From Bacillota bacterium (lineage in GTDB: Bacteria > Bacillota > Clostridia > Oscillospirales > Acutalibacteraceae), in contig JAQXFQ010000153.1 of the NCBI GenBank assembly GCA_029005175.1, positions 1 through 45,743 of the forward strand: a DNA stretch of 45,743 nt, in the 5' to 3' direction. Of the stretch, positions 31,458-39,762 are shown in pieces. The position numbers and the translations under genes are program-made. Position 1 is the first letter of the stretch. The number at the start of each line of letters is the position of its first letter. The notes under the pieces are model-generated. The model was not told the DNA's origin and did not search any database. It saw only the letters and a list, made by a program, of their open reading frames with translations.

Positions 31458-33800
31458 ATGGTCAAGCGAGTCACTATAATGAAAATCTTATTTTTTACTT
31501 TTTTTCTGTCTGCAGTTATGATGCTTACGGGATGCGCCGATATGTCCACCGAAATAAGCCTTGACGGTGAAAAATTCAGCGGTAAACGTGTGATGTCGGT
31601 TACCTTTGATATGGATGAACTGCTCACACAGCTTCCCGGAGGAACCAAAGCGTTGAACGAGCAGATCGATGCAGTAATTCCAAAACACCTCACCTATCAA
31701 TACGATGTTGAGGACGGCGAAGCGGTATATAAATTCACACTCGCTTTTGAATCAAAGCAGGACTACATCGACAAACTCAAGGATATTCTCAGCAAAGCCC
31801 CGGAAGTCAAATTCACATATTCATCAGGTGTATTTACCCGCGGTGTGACTTACAGCGAAAATTTTGAAAGCCGCGAGCTTTTCACATGGTTTGACAAGCT
31901 GGTTGTGGATAACGGCTTAAAAGACACGACCGGAGGTTATGTCAGAAACTACTCTGCGGACAAATTTTGGAATCAGACTGAGGTCAAGGTGAATCTTGAC
32001 GGTGAACAGTATACCTGTAAGGGCGGCAAGGTTGATATTAAATCGGGCGGCAGCTCGGTAGTTTCCAATATTTCCATATCAACCGCGCTGAAAAGCTCGG
32101 GTGACATTGAACGCACCATGCTTATCATCGTGCCGAAATCCGTGGATAAGTCTCAGATTACGCTGATCGATAATTACCTAAACGACACCATTCCGGACAG
32201 CGGACAGTGGACCAAGCGCACCCGCTCCGAAAGCATAATTTACACCGTAAAATTCACTGCCGGCAGTGCCGCTAAACTGCAGAATTATATGGAAAAGCTG
32301 ACAAGCAGAAAATGCGAATGCTCGCTGGAAAACGCAAAGGATCTTTCACAGCCGCTTGCGGAAAGCAGTGTGTTGAGTGAATCACTTGATTTTTCCTATT
32401 TCGGCGGTGAAAGTGCTGTAGCTGTGACATACGAAATCAGTTCCGAGATAAACGAACCTTATCAGATAAACCTTGACGACGGAACTCAGGAAAAAACTGT
32501 TGAAACTACGTTGGACGGCAGCAAGCGAGTTTGCAAAGGAAGCTTCACTTCCATTAAATTCAAAACTATTTTAAGAAATACCGCAGTCGTGGAATCTGTC
32601 GAATACAACCTGACCCAAATCGGCAAAGACAAATTCATACGCGAAGTATTGATTGTAATGGAGGATGGCACAGCCCCCACCGTGCTGGATAATTTATCGG
32701 AATATTACAAGGTCAAGGGTGCGGGAAATACCCAGATTTCTGTCAGAAATGACACTTTGCCGACTGTTGTGATATGCATCGGAGGCAGCTCAAAGCAAAT
32801 AACAGCAGCCGAAGCCGTGCTGTTCGGCGGTGTAGGAGCGCGCGCCTTGGGATATGACAGTGACTGGGGATTTTACACCCTGCATCCCGATACGACATTG
32901 ATTGACAGCTTTGACATCACATCGTTGATTACGCTGACAAATGTAAAAGTATACACATACACCTATTTACACAAAAATAATATTATGACTAAAGTTATCG
33001 CGTCATCAAACGGTCAATCAACGTCACGAAAAATTCAAAATAAATCTGACGCTATTTGCGTCGGTCTGGACAACGGTATACAGACAATAACTATCATAGG
33101 ATATTATTTCAACGGCTGGGCGGTATTTTTCATAGTTCTGACCGTACTTCTGCTGATAGCATTAATTGCTATGGCCACCCTGCTGTATCTCTATCGCTTG
33201 GGAAAGATCACTCTGCCCACCAGGAACAGGGAGCCTGGCGCGCCGCAGTCGACCGAATCTGTGTTCAATTACAGTCCGATTACTCCACCTTCACCTGCGC
33301 CTGAGCCTGCTCCCATCCCTCTGCCTATTCCGGAGCCTGAACCCGAACCTGAACCAATGCCTGCTCCGCGCGACCTGACAGAAAGCTTTGATGACGAAGC
33401 TGCCGAACCTCCGATATTCTTTAGTATGCCGGTTGATACCCAGCCTGAACAGATTTCGCAGCCCGAGCCACCTATAGCTATGCCTCAAAGCTCTGAGCCT
33501 GATATGGAGCCTGTGCTTAGTTATCCCGAAAAGTGTCACTCGACAATTGAACCTGCTTCAGCCCAACCTGTTGAGCAACCACCTGTATTCACCGAACCGG
33601 AGATTATTGATACACCGCATGTCGAACCCGCAGTCCCCGATAAAACCGCAGAAGAACCCATACAAAGGGATGTTCCAAAGGATTACACTGATGATGATAT
33701 GATTGAGGATTTGGACGCTCTGGGACTTCTTAGCGAGTATAAACGACGCGTGCAAAAGGTTAAAGTCAAGGTTCGCAAGGTCAAGGGCGATTCCGATTAA
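31458..33800 (+). CDS. Large lipoprotein with C-terminal transmembrane helix and proline-rich tail
   Basis: About 780 residues from ATG 31458 (AAAGGAG site). The N-terminus is a lipoprotein signal (KILFFTFFLSAVMMLTGCAD; lipobox LTGC). A large extracytoplasmic part of some 560 residues follows, rich in beta strands and with repeated ISLDGEKFSG- and VNLDGEQYTCKGG-like segments. Near residue 580 there is one transmembrane helix (FFIVLTVLLLIALIAMATLL), then a Pro/Glu-rich stretch (EPEPEPEPMPAP) and an acidic-to-basic C-terminus ending KVKVKVRKVKGDSD. Both ends are thus membrane-tethered, with the tail presumably cytoplasmic. I do not recognise a family. It has its own promoter and ends before a long palindromic terminator. 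Confidence 0.7.
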   Translation: MVKRVTIMKILFFTFFLSAVMMLTGCADMSTEISLDGEKFSGKRVMSVTFDMDELLTQLPGGTKALNEQIDAVIPKHLTYQYDVEDGEAVYKFTLAFESKQDYIDKLKDILSKAPEVKFTYSSGVFTRGVTYSENFESRELFTWFDKLVVDNGLKDTTGGYVRNYSADKFWNQTEVKVNLDGEQYTCKGGKVDIKSGGSSVVSNISISTALKSSGDIERTMLIIVPKSVDKSQITLIDNYLNDTIPDSGQWTKRTRSESIIYTVKFTAGSAAKLQNYMEKLTSRKCECSLENAKDLSQPLAESSVLSESLDFSYFGGESAVAVTYEISSEINEPYQINLDDGTQEKTVETTLDGSKRVCKGSFTSIKFKTILRNTAVVESVEYNLTQIGKDKFIREVLIVMEDGTAPTVLDNLSEYYKVKGAGNTQISVRNDTLPTVVICIGGSSKQITAAEAVLFGGVGARALGYDSDWGFYTLHPDTTLIDSFDITSLITLTNVKVYTYTYLHKNNIMTKVIASSNGQSTSRKIQNKSDAICVGLDNGIQTITIIGYYFNGWAVFFIVLTVLLLIALIAMATLLYLYRLGKITLPTRNREPGAPQSTESVFNYSPITPPSPAPEPAPIPLPIPEPEPEPEPMPAPRDLTESFDDEAAEPPIFFSMPVDTQPEQISQPEPPIAMPQSSEPDMEPVLSYPEKCHSTIEPASAQPVEQPPVFTEPEIIDTPHVEPAVPDKTAEEPIQRDVPKDYTDDDMIEDLDALGLLSEYKRRVQKVKVKVRKVKGDSD

Positions 33801-33865
33801 GTAGGATTCTACTGTGATATTCAGTCGCAGATTTTGGCGTGTGCGAACGATGACCGCATCTTTAA

Positions 33866-33926
33866 GCTGCGATTATACAAAAAAGGTGACACTCGCGAGG
33901 GTCACCTTTTTGTATGATTGCAGCTA
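33866..33926. terminator. Long bidirectional palindromic terminator
   Basis: A nearly perfect palindrome of about 61 bp: AGCTGCGATTATACAAAAA / TTTTTGTATGATTGCAGCT around GGTGAC / GTCACC. It ends the lipoprotein gene (+) and the tcdA gene (-), whose stop codon lies in its right edge. Confidence 0.88.
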
Positions 33927-34652
33927 TTTTGTATCGGTAAGATCCTTGATAACCTCACCTGCTATAATCAGTCCTACAACCGACGGCACAAATGCCGTGC
34001 TGCCTGGAATGCTTCGCCTGCCTGTACCCGCCAGTTCATTCGCCGTTTCTTCGGTGATGTCCGGTGTTACAGGCGGCTCGGTAGAATACACCACCTTGAG
34101 CTTTTTTATGCCGCGCTTGTTCAGTTCGCGGCGCATCACCCTGGCAAGAGGACAGACTGATGTTTTATAAATATCAGCCACCCTGAACGCAGTTGGATCG
34201 AGCTTGTTGCCCGCGCCCATTGAGCTGATAATAGGTGTTCCGGCGGCCTCCGCCTGCATAACGAGCTGAATTTTTCCGCTCACTGTGTCGATAGCGTCAA
34301 TTACATAGTCGTACCGCCTGAAATCAAATTGCCCGGCGGTTTCCGGGGTGTAAAAAATTCGGTGCTTGCGAACAACTGCATCAGGATTTATGTCAAGAAT
34401 ACGTTCCTCAGCAGCGTCAACCTTGTATTGTCCTATAGTCTTACGGGTAGCAATAATTTGTCGGTTTATGTTGCTTAAGCAGACTGTGTCGCTGTCTATC
34501 AGGTCGATTGCGCCGATTCCGCTGCGGGCGAGTGCCTCCACGGCATATCCGCCGACACCTCCGACGCCGAATACTGCAACTCTTGCGGCTGCCAGCTTTG
34601 CCATAGCATCTCCACCCAAAAGCAGCTCAGTTCGTGAAAATTGATTTCCCAT
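33924..34652 (-). CDS. tcdA: tRNA threonylcarbamoyladenosine dehydratase (TcdA/CsdL), ThiF/E1-like
   Basis: A 242-residue adenylating enzyme that cyclises t6A37 of tRNA to ct6A. Features: the N-terminal SRTELLLGGDAMAKL, nucleotide-binding VAVFGVGGVGGYAVEALARSG, IDLIDSDTVCLSNINRQI, the VIDAIDTVSGKIQLV segment, and PLARVMRRELNKRGIKKLKVVYSTE, typical of the YgdL subgroup. Related ThiF or MoeB proteins are longer or have zinc Cys pairs not seen here. It lies 30 bp after the GNAT gene, at the end of the minus-strand phosphonate cluster, probably as an unrelated housekeeping gene sharing the transcript. Confidence 0.92.
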   Translation of the reverse strand: MGNQFSRTELLLGGDAMAKLAAARVAVFGVGGVGGYAVEALARSGIGAIDLIDSDTVCLSNINRQIIATRKTIGQYKVDAAEERILDINPDAVVRKHRIFYTPETAGQFDFRRYDYVIDAIDTVSGKIQLVMQAEAAGTPIISSMGAGNKLDPTAFRVADIYKTSVCPLARVMRRELNKRGIKKLKVVYSTEPPVTPDITEETANELAGTGRRSIPGSTAFVPSVVGLIIAGEVIKDLTDTK

Positions 34653-34682
34653 GGATATGAACCTCTATTTTGAGAATTTTTT

Positions 34683-35126
34683 CTAATGTTTATCAATGCA
34701 CATCTGACGATAAACCAAGTCGTCAAACCCAAGTCGGCGGTAAAGCTGGGCGGCGCGCGGATTTTCTTCGGAGTATTCCAGTCGGAAACGCGCCGCGTCA
34801 GAGTAAATACTCATCATCTGCTTTAAGGCGTTACCTCCGATACCCCTGCCGCGAAATTCAGGTTCAACCCAAACCTCGTCGAACCATATGCAGATGCCGC
34901 CGGCCTCCTGAGAGTAGGTCTTGAGCAGCATGATATATCCCGCAATCTTAGCGTTTTCCTCGATAAACCAGCATTCGACGTATGTGTCGGAACGCATCAT
35001 TTCATCGAAAGCCTTTTCAAAGTTTGGTGTGTCTACAGCGTGATCAACGGCCTCGGAATTGTAAAACTCGGTTGCCATTTCTATATATTTTTCTTTGTCG
35101 GATTGTAATATTTTTCTCAGATTCAA
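34683..35126 (-). CDS. GNAT family N-acetyltransferase
   Basis: A 147-residue acetyltransferase. The acetyl-CoA-binding loop is VEPEFRGRGIGGNALKQM (residues about 92-109), followed by RLEYSEENPRAAQLYRRLGF, the usual GNAT motif B. The substrate is unknown. It lies 28 bp downstream of the phosphonate NTP-transferase/dehydrogenase gene and 30 bp upstream of tcdA, so it is probably co-transcribed. An acetylated aminophosphonate can be imagined but is not supported, since no aminotransferase is present. Confidence 0.88.
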   Translation of the reverse strand: MNLRKILQSDKEKYIEMATEFYNSEAVDHAVDTPNFEKAFDEMMRSDTYVECWFIEENAKIAGYIMLLKTYSQEAGGICIWFDEVWVEPEFRGRGIGGNALKQMMSIYSDAARFRLEYSEENPRAAQLYRRLGFDDLVYRQMCIDKH

Positions 35127-35154
35127 AAATTTTCCTCCAAAAATAAATTTTGAT

Positions 35155-36960
35155 TTATTTTAAAATTTCTGTGTACATCTCAAGAAGAACATCGTATTCC
35201 GGTTTAACAGGATTGTTGCTCAATCGCACCGGATTAACAGACTTCGCAAGCGTTTCCAATGTATTATAATCGCAGCAGGTGGGGTTCGGCATGTTCAATT
35301 CGTCAAAAAGCCGTTCGAATATATCTGCGCCGTCAATTGAATTTACGCCGCCGAAAAGCGAAGAAAGCACTTCTAATGTATCGTTGAGATACTCAGCGCC
35401 GCGCTTATCTATGCATTTGTCTGTATTTTTTGCCATGTACCTCCAGATTTCAGGAAGGCAAAGAGCGACTGCGTGACCGTGTGAAATACCGAAAATTGAT
35501 GTGATTTTATAGCTCATTGCATGCGCGGCAGTGGTCTGTGTAATATTTATCGCGCGACCTGCGAGATTGGAGGCGAGCATTATTTGGCACGCACAATTCT
35601 GATTTCCCTCGAGATAGCCGCGATAATTTGCGAGAATAATTTTCACTGACTTTTCGGCATAACTTTTGCTGATTTCATCGGAATTTACTGACCACATTGA
35701 TTCAATTCCCTGACAGAGCGCATCAAGAAGCGTAGACTTTTTTTGATATTCCGGCAGCGATTTAAGCAGTGAACTGTCTAAAATTGCCACGTCCGGCAGT
35801 ATTGAATCGTGGGTTACCGACTGCTTTTCGCCGTTGTAATACATTACCGCAAAACGGGTGGATTCACTTCCGGTTCCGGCTGTCGTGGGAATTGCAATGT
35901 GTTTTATGGGACTGAATTTGAATTCCTGCTCAATGTAGGGGAGAGAGTTGTCCGTCATAGCTGAATACAGCTTGACGCATTTTGCAGTGTCAATTGCGCT
36001 GCCTCCGCCTATCGAAATTATGCCGTCGCAGCCGTTGTTTCTAAACACCTCGACAGCTTTGCAAACGTCCTCATAGAGAGGGTTTGGGCGAACTTTGTCA
36101 AAGAGAACAAAATCAAAATCAAGCTGCGGCCTTATTGTTTCGACGGGAATGCCGCAGATGAGCATGGGATTTTTTATGCGGTATTGAGAGAGAATATTTT
36201 TCACCACCGAAACAGAGTCATAGCATTCCTGTTCGGCAAAGTCAAAGCGTCTGATGTCTGCGGAAACCCGCGCCAAATCTTCAGCGTTGTCCACCTCGTC
36301 AACATAATAATTCTCGTAGCCGAAAGCCTTGACCGACAGCTTGCCGAAAATTTCATTCATAGCATTTTCGGCATAGCATTGATCCTGCCCCGCTTCAATA
36401 AACTTTACCACCTGAGCCAGCCAAGCGGACACATCAGCTTTGGTCAGTTTATAAAACGGTTGAAAAGCGAAACAATTTTCATCGAAAATATTTATTGAAA
36501 CCTCGTGCACACATTCGTCAATAATTCTAGCTTTAAAGTCCTTTTCGGGAAGGGCTTTTGACTTATTTACGCAGCCGAGAGATGGATATTCACTGTCGAT
36601 AATATCGCGCGCGAGTTTCTTATTAAAAACCAAATCGCCGTGAAGCATAAGCACGTCATCATCAATATAATCGCGTGCAAGATACATAGAATATATATAA
36701 TTTGTTTTGTCGTAAATCGGATTTTCGACGAAGATAAATTCACAATCGCTCAGGTGTTTTGCTTTGCTGGCCTCAATAAGCTGCTCTTTGAATGGTCCGA
36801 CTGTCACTATAAATTGATTTATCCCGCACTCATGCAGCAGTCTGAGCTGACGCTCAAATATAGTTTCGCCGTTTTGCAGCTTAACCATGGATTTGTGATT
36901 GTGCTCAGTCAAAGAACCCATTCTTTTGCCAAGCCCCGAGTTAAAAATAACCGCTTTCAT
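35155..36960 (-). CDS. Fusion: nucleotidyltransferase (LicC-like) + iron-containing alcohol dehydrogenase (phosphonoacetaldehyde reductase type)
   Basis: A 601-residue two-domain protein. Residues 1-235 are a sugar-phosphate nucleotidyltransferase of LicC type: AVIFNSGLGKRMGSLTEHNH (NTP loop), KSMVKLQNGETIFERQL, VLMLHGDLVF with the metal Asp, and VDEVDNAEDL. Residues about 255-600 are an Fe-ADH: FDKVRPNP, IISIGGGSAIDTAK (NAD(P) site), IPTTAGTGSE, DALCQGIES, and HAMSYKITSIFGISHGHAVA with metal-binding His residues. Next to PEP mutase and phosphonopyruvate decarboxylase, the dehydrogenase half should reduce phosphonoacetaldehyde to 2-hydroxyethylphosphonate, and the transferase half could make CMP-hydroxyethylphosphonate. 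In known phosphonate fusions the cytidylyltransferase is joined to a transaminase (PntC type). ATG 36960 has GAGG; the track's TTG at 36975 overlaps that site. Confidence 0.85.
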   Translation of the reverse strand: MKAVIFNSGLGKRMGSLTEHNHKSMVKLQNGETIFERQLRLLHECGINQFIVTVGPFKEQLIEASKAKHLSDCEFIFVENPIYDKTNYIYSMYLARDYIDDDVLMLHGDLVFNKKLARDIIDSEYPSLGCVNKSKALPEKDFKARIIDECVHEVSINIFDENCFAFQPFYKLTKADVSAWLAQVVKFIEAGQDQCYAENAMNEIFGKLSVKAFGYENYYVDEVDNAEDLARVSADIRRFDFAEQECYDSVSVVKNILSQYRIKNPMLICGIPVETIRPQLDFDFVLFDKVRPNPLYEDVCKAVEVFRNNGCDGIISIGGGSAIDTAKCVKLYSAMTDNSLPYIEQEFKFSPIKHIAIPTTAGTGSESTRFAVMYYNGEKQSVTHDSILPDVAILDSSLLKSLPEYQKKSTLLDALCQGIESMWSVNSDEISKSYAEKSVKIILANYRGYLEGNQNCACQIMLASNLAGRAINITQTTAAHAMSYKITSIFGISHGHAVALCLPEIWRYMAKNTDKCIDKRGAEYLNDTLEVLSSLFGGVNSIDGADIFERLFDELNMPNPTCCDYNTLETLAKSVNPVRLSNNPVKPEYDVLLEMYTEILK

Positions 36961-37003
36961 TTTATTATTCCTCAATTTTCTAATAATTATTTTTCACAAA
37001 ATG

Positions 37004-38116
37004 TTATTTTGAACCGAATTTTTTCATCATATTTTTTTTGTTTTCCTGTGGAGATATTGTCGGTCTTCCGAGATTTTCTCTGGAGCCTTGATGTGTGTTG
37101 ATAATCAGGGCGGAGAGATTTTCATTTGCCAATAAATCCATCCCCGCTGATATTTCTTCTGCGGTTTCAGCGGTATGCACATGGCGAAATCCGACGGCCT
37201 TGAGAATTGCGGGAACATCTATTTTAAGTCCGACGGTTGGCTGTCCTCCGACAGATTCGTGTGCGCCGTTGTTGTTGAGGATATACTTGAAATTTGCTCC
37301 GGCCTTGTCCGCTGTGATGGCAAATGAGCCCATATGCATAATAAATGAGCCGTCGCCGTCTATGCAGTATACATTTTTGTCCGTGCCGAGTGACATTCCA
37401 AGCGCAATAGAAGAGGTGTGACCCATTCCGCCGACCGTGAGAAAATCTCCCGAATGGCTCTGGCCGCGCGCTTCTCGAATTTCAAAAATTTCTCGTGATG
37501 TCTTACCTGTGGTTGATACGATGAAGTCGTTTTCACCGATTTTGTCGAGTATACATTCCAACGCCTGTTCACGGGTGAGAGGATAATCATTTGTTTCTTT
37601 TTGAACCCTGTATTCGCTGAACATTCCCTTACGCACGATAATTGCGTATGGTTTGTTGTGAGTTTGCATGTACTTTTTCGCAGCGTCAATCTGCGGTATA
37701 TAGTCATCGCTTAATATTTCGTATTCGATACCCATTGCATCAAGCAACGCGAAAGTAACCTTGCCCTGTTTTTTGTGCTGAGGCTCATCTTTAGTACCGG
37801 GTTCGCCGCGCCAGCCTATCATGAGCAGCATGGGTATCGAATAAACGTCTTCATCAGCTATGGAAAGCAGAGGATTTACCGCATTGCCCTCGCCGCTGTT
37901 TTGCATATAAACTACACCGTAATTTCCTGTTGCAATGTGGTATCCGCAGGCAATTCCCACAGCGTTTCCTTCGTTGGCGGCAATAATGTTATTTTTTTCG
38001 GGGGAATTTTCCTTGATGCATGCGCAAATGTTTGCCAGCAGGGAATCGGGCACTCCTGTGAAAAAATTCATGTCATTTTTTACTAAATAATCGTAAAAAT
38101 CCTTTGTATTTATCAT
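37004..38116 (-). CDS. aepY: Phosphonopyruvate decarboxylase
   Basis: A 370-residue thiamine-diphosphate enzyme that converts phosphonopyruvate to phosphonoacetaldehyde, the irreversible step pulling the PEP mutase equilibrium. Visible: FFTGVPDSLLANICACI at the N-terminus, AANEGNAVGIACGYH (ThDP-activating Glu), MQNSGEGNAVNPL, the C-terminal ThDP motif CIDGDGSFIMHMGSF ... NFKYILNNNGAHESVGGQPT. This single-chain layout is characteristic of Ppd/AepY, as opposed to split sulfopyruvate decarboxylases. ATG 38116 has AGGGAG at 8 nt; the track's start is 7 codons earlier. It lies 28 bp upstream of the fusion gene and follows pepM, with a terminator-like hairpin between. Confidence 0.95.
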   Translation of the reverse strand: MINTKDFYDYLVKNDMNFFTGVPDSLLANICACIKENSPEKNNIIAANEGNAVGIACGYHIATGNYGVVYMQNSGEGNAVNPLLSIADEDVYSIPMLLMIGWRGEPGTKDEPQHKKQGKVTFALLDAMGIEYEILSDDYIPQIDAAKKYMQTHNKPYAIIVRKGMFSEYRVQKETNDYPLTREQALECILDKIGENDFIVSTTGKTSREIFEIREARGQSHSGDFLTVGGMGHTSSIALGMSLGTDKNVYCIDGDGSFIMHMGSFAITADKAGANFKYILNNNGAHESVGGQPTVGLKIDVPAILKAVGFRHVHTAETAEEISAGMDLLANENLSALIINTHQGSRENLGRPTISPQENKKNMMKKFGSK

Positions 38117-38162
38117 AAATACGGCTCCCTTTATCAATCATATTTGTGAAAATTATATTTGT

Positions 38163-38208
38163 AAAAAAAGAGCTCCGAAAATACATCAGAACTCTTTTTT
38201 ATTTTTTT
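38163..38208. terminator. Terminator-like hairpin between pepM and aepY
   Basis: Stem AAAAAAGAGCTC / GAACTCTTTTTT with a 13-nt loop, T-runs on both strands. It lies in the 100-bp gap inside the phosphonate cluster and could lower expression of the downstream genes relative to pepM. Confidence 0.7.
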
Positions 38209-38216
38209 ACGATTCT

Positions 38217-39533
38217 CTAGCTTTTGCTCGGAATCAGCGTGAGAACCTCTTTGATCGGCATGCAGTCCTCATCGACTTCTTTACTGCGCGAATATTGGAG
38301 AATCTTCTTTGCGGTATTGACCATAGCGGGATATGCACTGCGGAGCAGGTGATTTGCGTAAATAATTATGTTAGCGCCCGCAGCATATAATTCTTCTTCA
38401 GTGAATTGATTGTATGAGGTCGGAACGAGTACCACTGGCACATCGGGTGAGTATTCACGGAATCTGCGCAGAAACTCAAAAATTTCACTTCCGTCTTTTT
38501 CGCGGCTGTGAATCATAATTCCGTCAGCTCCGCCTTCCTCGATATAAATTTTTGCGCGTTCCATAGCGTCGTCAATTCCTGCGCCCGCAATAAGGCTTTC
38601 AAGACGGGCGAATATCATGAAATCGCGGGTCTGCTGAGCCTGCTTGCCGGCATGTATTTTTGCGGCAAATTCGTGAGGGTCGTCCAGAATCTGTTTAGCG
38701 TCCGTGCCAAAGAGAGAATTCTGTTTAAGTCCCGTCTTGTCCTCAATGATGACCGCCGAAACGCCCAGACGCTCAAGAGTACGCACGTTAAAAGAGAAAT
38801 GTTCAGGTTTTCCGCCTGTGTCTCCGTCAAGAATTATCGGCTTGGAGGTGACCTCCATAATCTCGTTAATAGTGTTGATGCGGCTGGTCAGGTCCACAAG
38901 CTCAATATCAGGCTTGCCCTTGAAAGTTGAATCACAAAGACTGCTGACCCACATAGCGTCGAATTCCTTGACAGTGGCGGTTTCGGGATTTTCAATTTTA
39001 GTTTTTTCCACTATAAGACCCGAAAGACCGTTTGAGGTTTCCATAACTCGCAGCCATGGTTTGAACTTTAGCAGACGGCGAAGCTTTGCACGGCGCACAT
39101 CCGGAGTGTTGTGTACCGAGCGCAGGCTTTCCTCCAGATCTGTCGCGCTTACACCGCGGGTATAGGGCACCTCTACGAGCTGACCGCCGTATTCACTCAG
39201 CAGTTCGATGACCTCGCGGCGGATATTTGACTGAATGCCGCTTTTCCAGTCGTCACCGTGAACGACATAATCGGGCTTTAAATCCCGTATGTTTTTCGCA
39301 TAAGAAAGTGTGTCCTGCTTTACAACTTGCACAACACCCTTTATGTTGTTAAAAATATTAACGCGTGTTTCGTAATCAAGCAGCGGAAGGCGTTTGTATG
39401 CTGCGATTGCCTCGTCAGTCAGTACACCGATTATGACATCGCCAAGCTTTGCGCCTTCGTTGATTACATTTATGTGACCGCTGTGAATAATATCGGCAGA
39501 CATTGCTATATATACAGTTTTTCTTTCTGACAT
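38217..39533 (-). CDS. pepM: Phosphoenolpyruvate mutase with N-terminal cytidylyltransferase domain
   Basis: A 438-residue fusion. Residues 1-135 are a cytidylyltransferase of the HxGH family (SADIIHSGHINVINEGAKLG, VVHGDDWKSGIQ and an RGVSATDLEESL segment in place of an ISSTxIR-like site). Residues 150-438 are an isocitrate-lyase-superfamily PEP mutase, with the diagnostic IIEDKTGLKQNSLFG near residue 270, ILDGDTGGKPEHF, FMIFARLESLIAGAG and EEGGADGIMIHSREKDG. The EDK-x-G-x-K-x-NS signature separates true mutases from lyases. The enzyme forms the C-P bond of phosphonopyruvate and so commits the cluster to phosphonate synthesis. A GGGGGA site precedes the ATG. Upstream lie a palindromic repeat and an unrelated gene. 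Confidence 0.95.
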   Translation of the reverse strand: MSERKTVYIAMSADIIHSGHINVINEGAKLGDVIIGVLTDEAIAAYKRLPLLDYETRVNIFNNIKGVVQVVKQDTLSYAKNIRDLKPDYVVHGDDWKSGIQSNIRREVIELLSEYGGQLVEVPYTRGVSATDLEESLRSVHNTPDVRRAKLRRLLKFKPWLRVMETSNGLSGLIVEKTKIENPETATVKEFDAMWVSSLCDSTFKGKPDIELVDLTSRINTINEIMEVTSKPIILDGDTGGKPEHFSFNVRTLERLGVSAVIIEDKTGLKQNSLFGTDAKQILDDPHEFAAKIHAGKQAQQTRDFMIFARLESLIAGAGIDDAMERAKIYIEEGGADGIMIHSREKDGSEIFEFLRRFREYSPDVPVVLVPTSYNQFTEEELYAAGANIIIYANHLLRSAYPAMVNTAKKILQYSRSKEVDEDCMPIKEVLTLIPSKS

Positions 39534-39606
39534 TATTAATGTTCCCCCGGGAAATTATTTTTTACTTACCCATTGTACCACATGCCATTGGTAAATGCAA
39601 GTATAA

Positions 39607-39703
39607 TTAAGGATACGCTGAATAAAGGCATAGCCGTCGATTCCACGCCGCGAAAATCCGCCACTGAGCGGCGTGTGAATCGACTTATTCAGCGTTTCCT
39701 TAA
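39607..39703. repeat. Palindromic repeat, type A copy 4
   Basis: A 97-bp element with TTAA on both sides, outer arms GGATACGCTGAATAAAGG / CTTATTCAGCGTTTCC and inner arms GTCGATTCCACGCCGC / GCGGCGTGTGAATCGAC. It sits upstream of pepM in the gap to the 141-residue gene. Confidence 0.92.
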
Positions 39704-39745
39704 AAACAGCAGATGTATAGTTTTGTATCAAATATACATCTGCTG
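39702..39745. terminator. Terminator after the 141-residue gene
   Basis: Perfect 13-bp stem CAGCAGATGTATA / TATACATCTGCTG with a 13-nt loop, followed on the minus strand by TTTTTA. It borders the type A repeat directly. Confidence 0.75.
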
Positions 39746-39762
39746 TGAAATATCACCATAAA

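Noticed and set aside
34652-34683. GNAT and TcdA as dedicated phosphonate pathway enzymes
   Set aside because: Neither family is diagnostic for phosphonate metabolism; co-transcription alone is not enough, so they are treated as neighbours.
11852-39703. Type A repeats as a CRISPR array
   Set aside because: Copies are far apart, palindromic over their whole length and intergenic; there are no regular spacers and no cas genes.
39573-39761. Plus-strand ORF of 62 codons
   Set aside because: Most of it is the type A palindromic repeat and the adjacent terminator.
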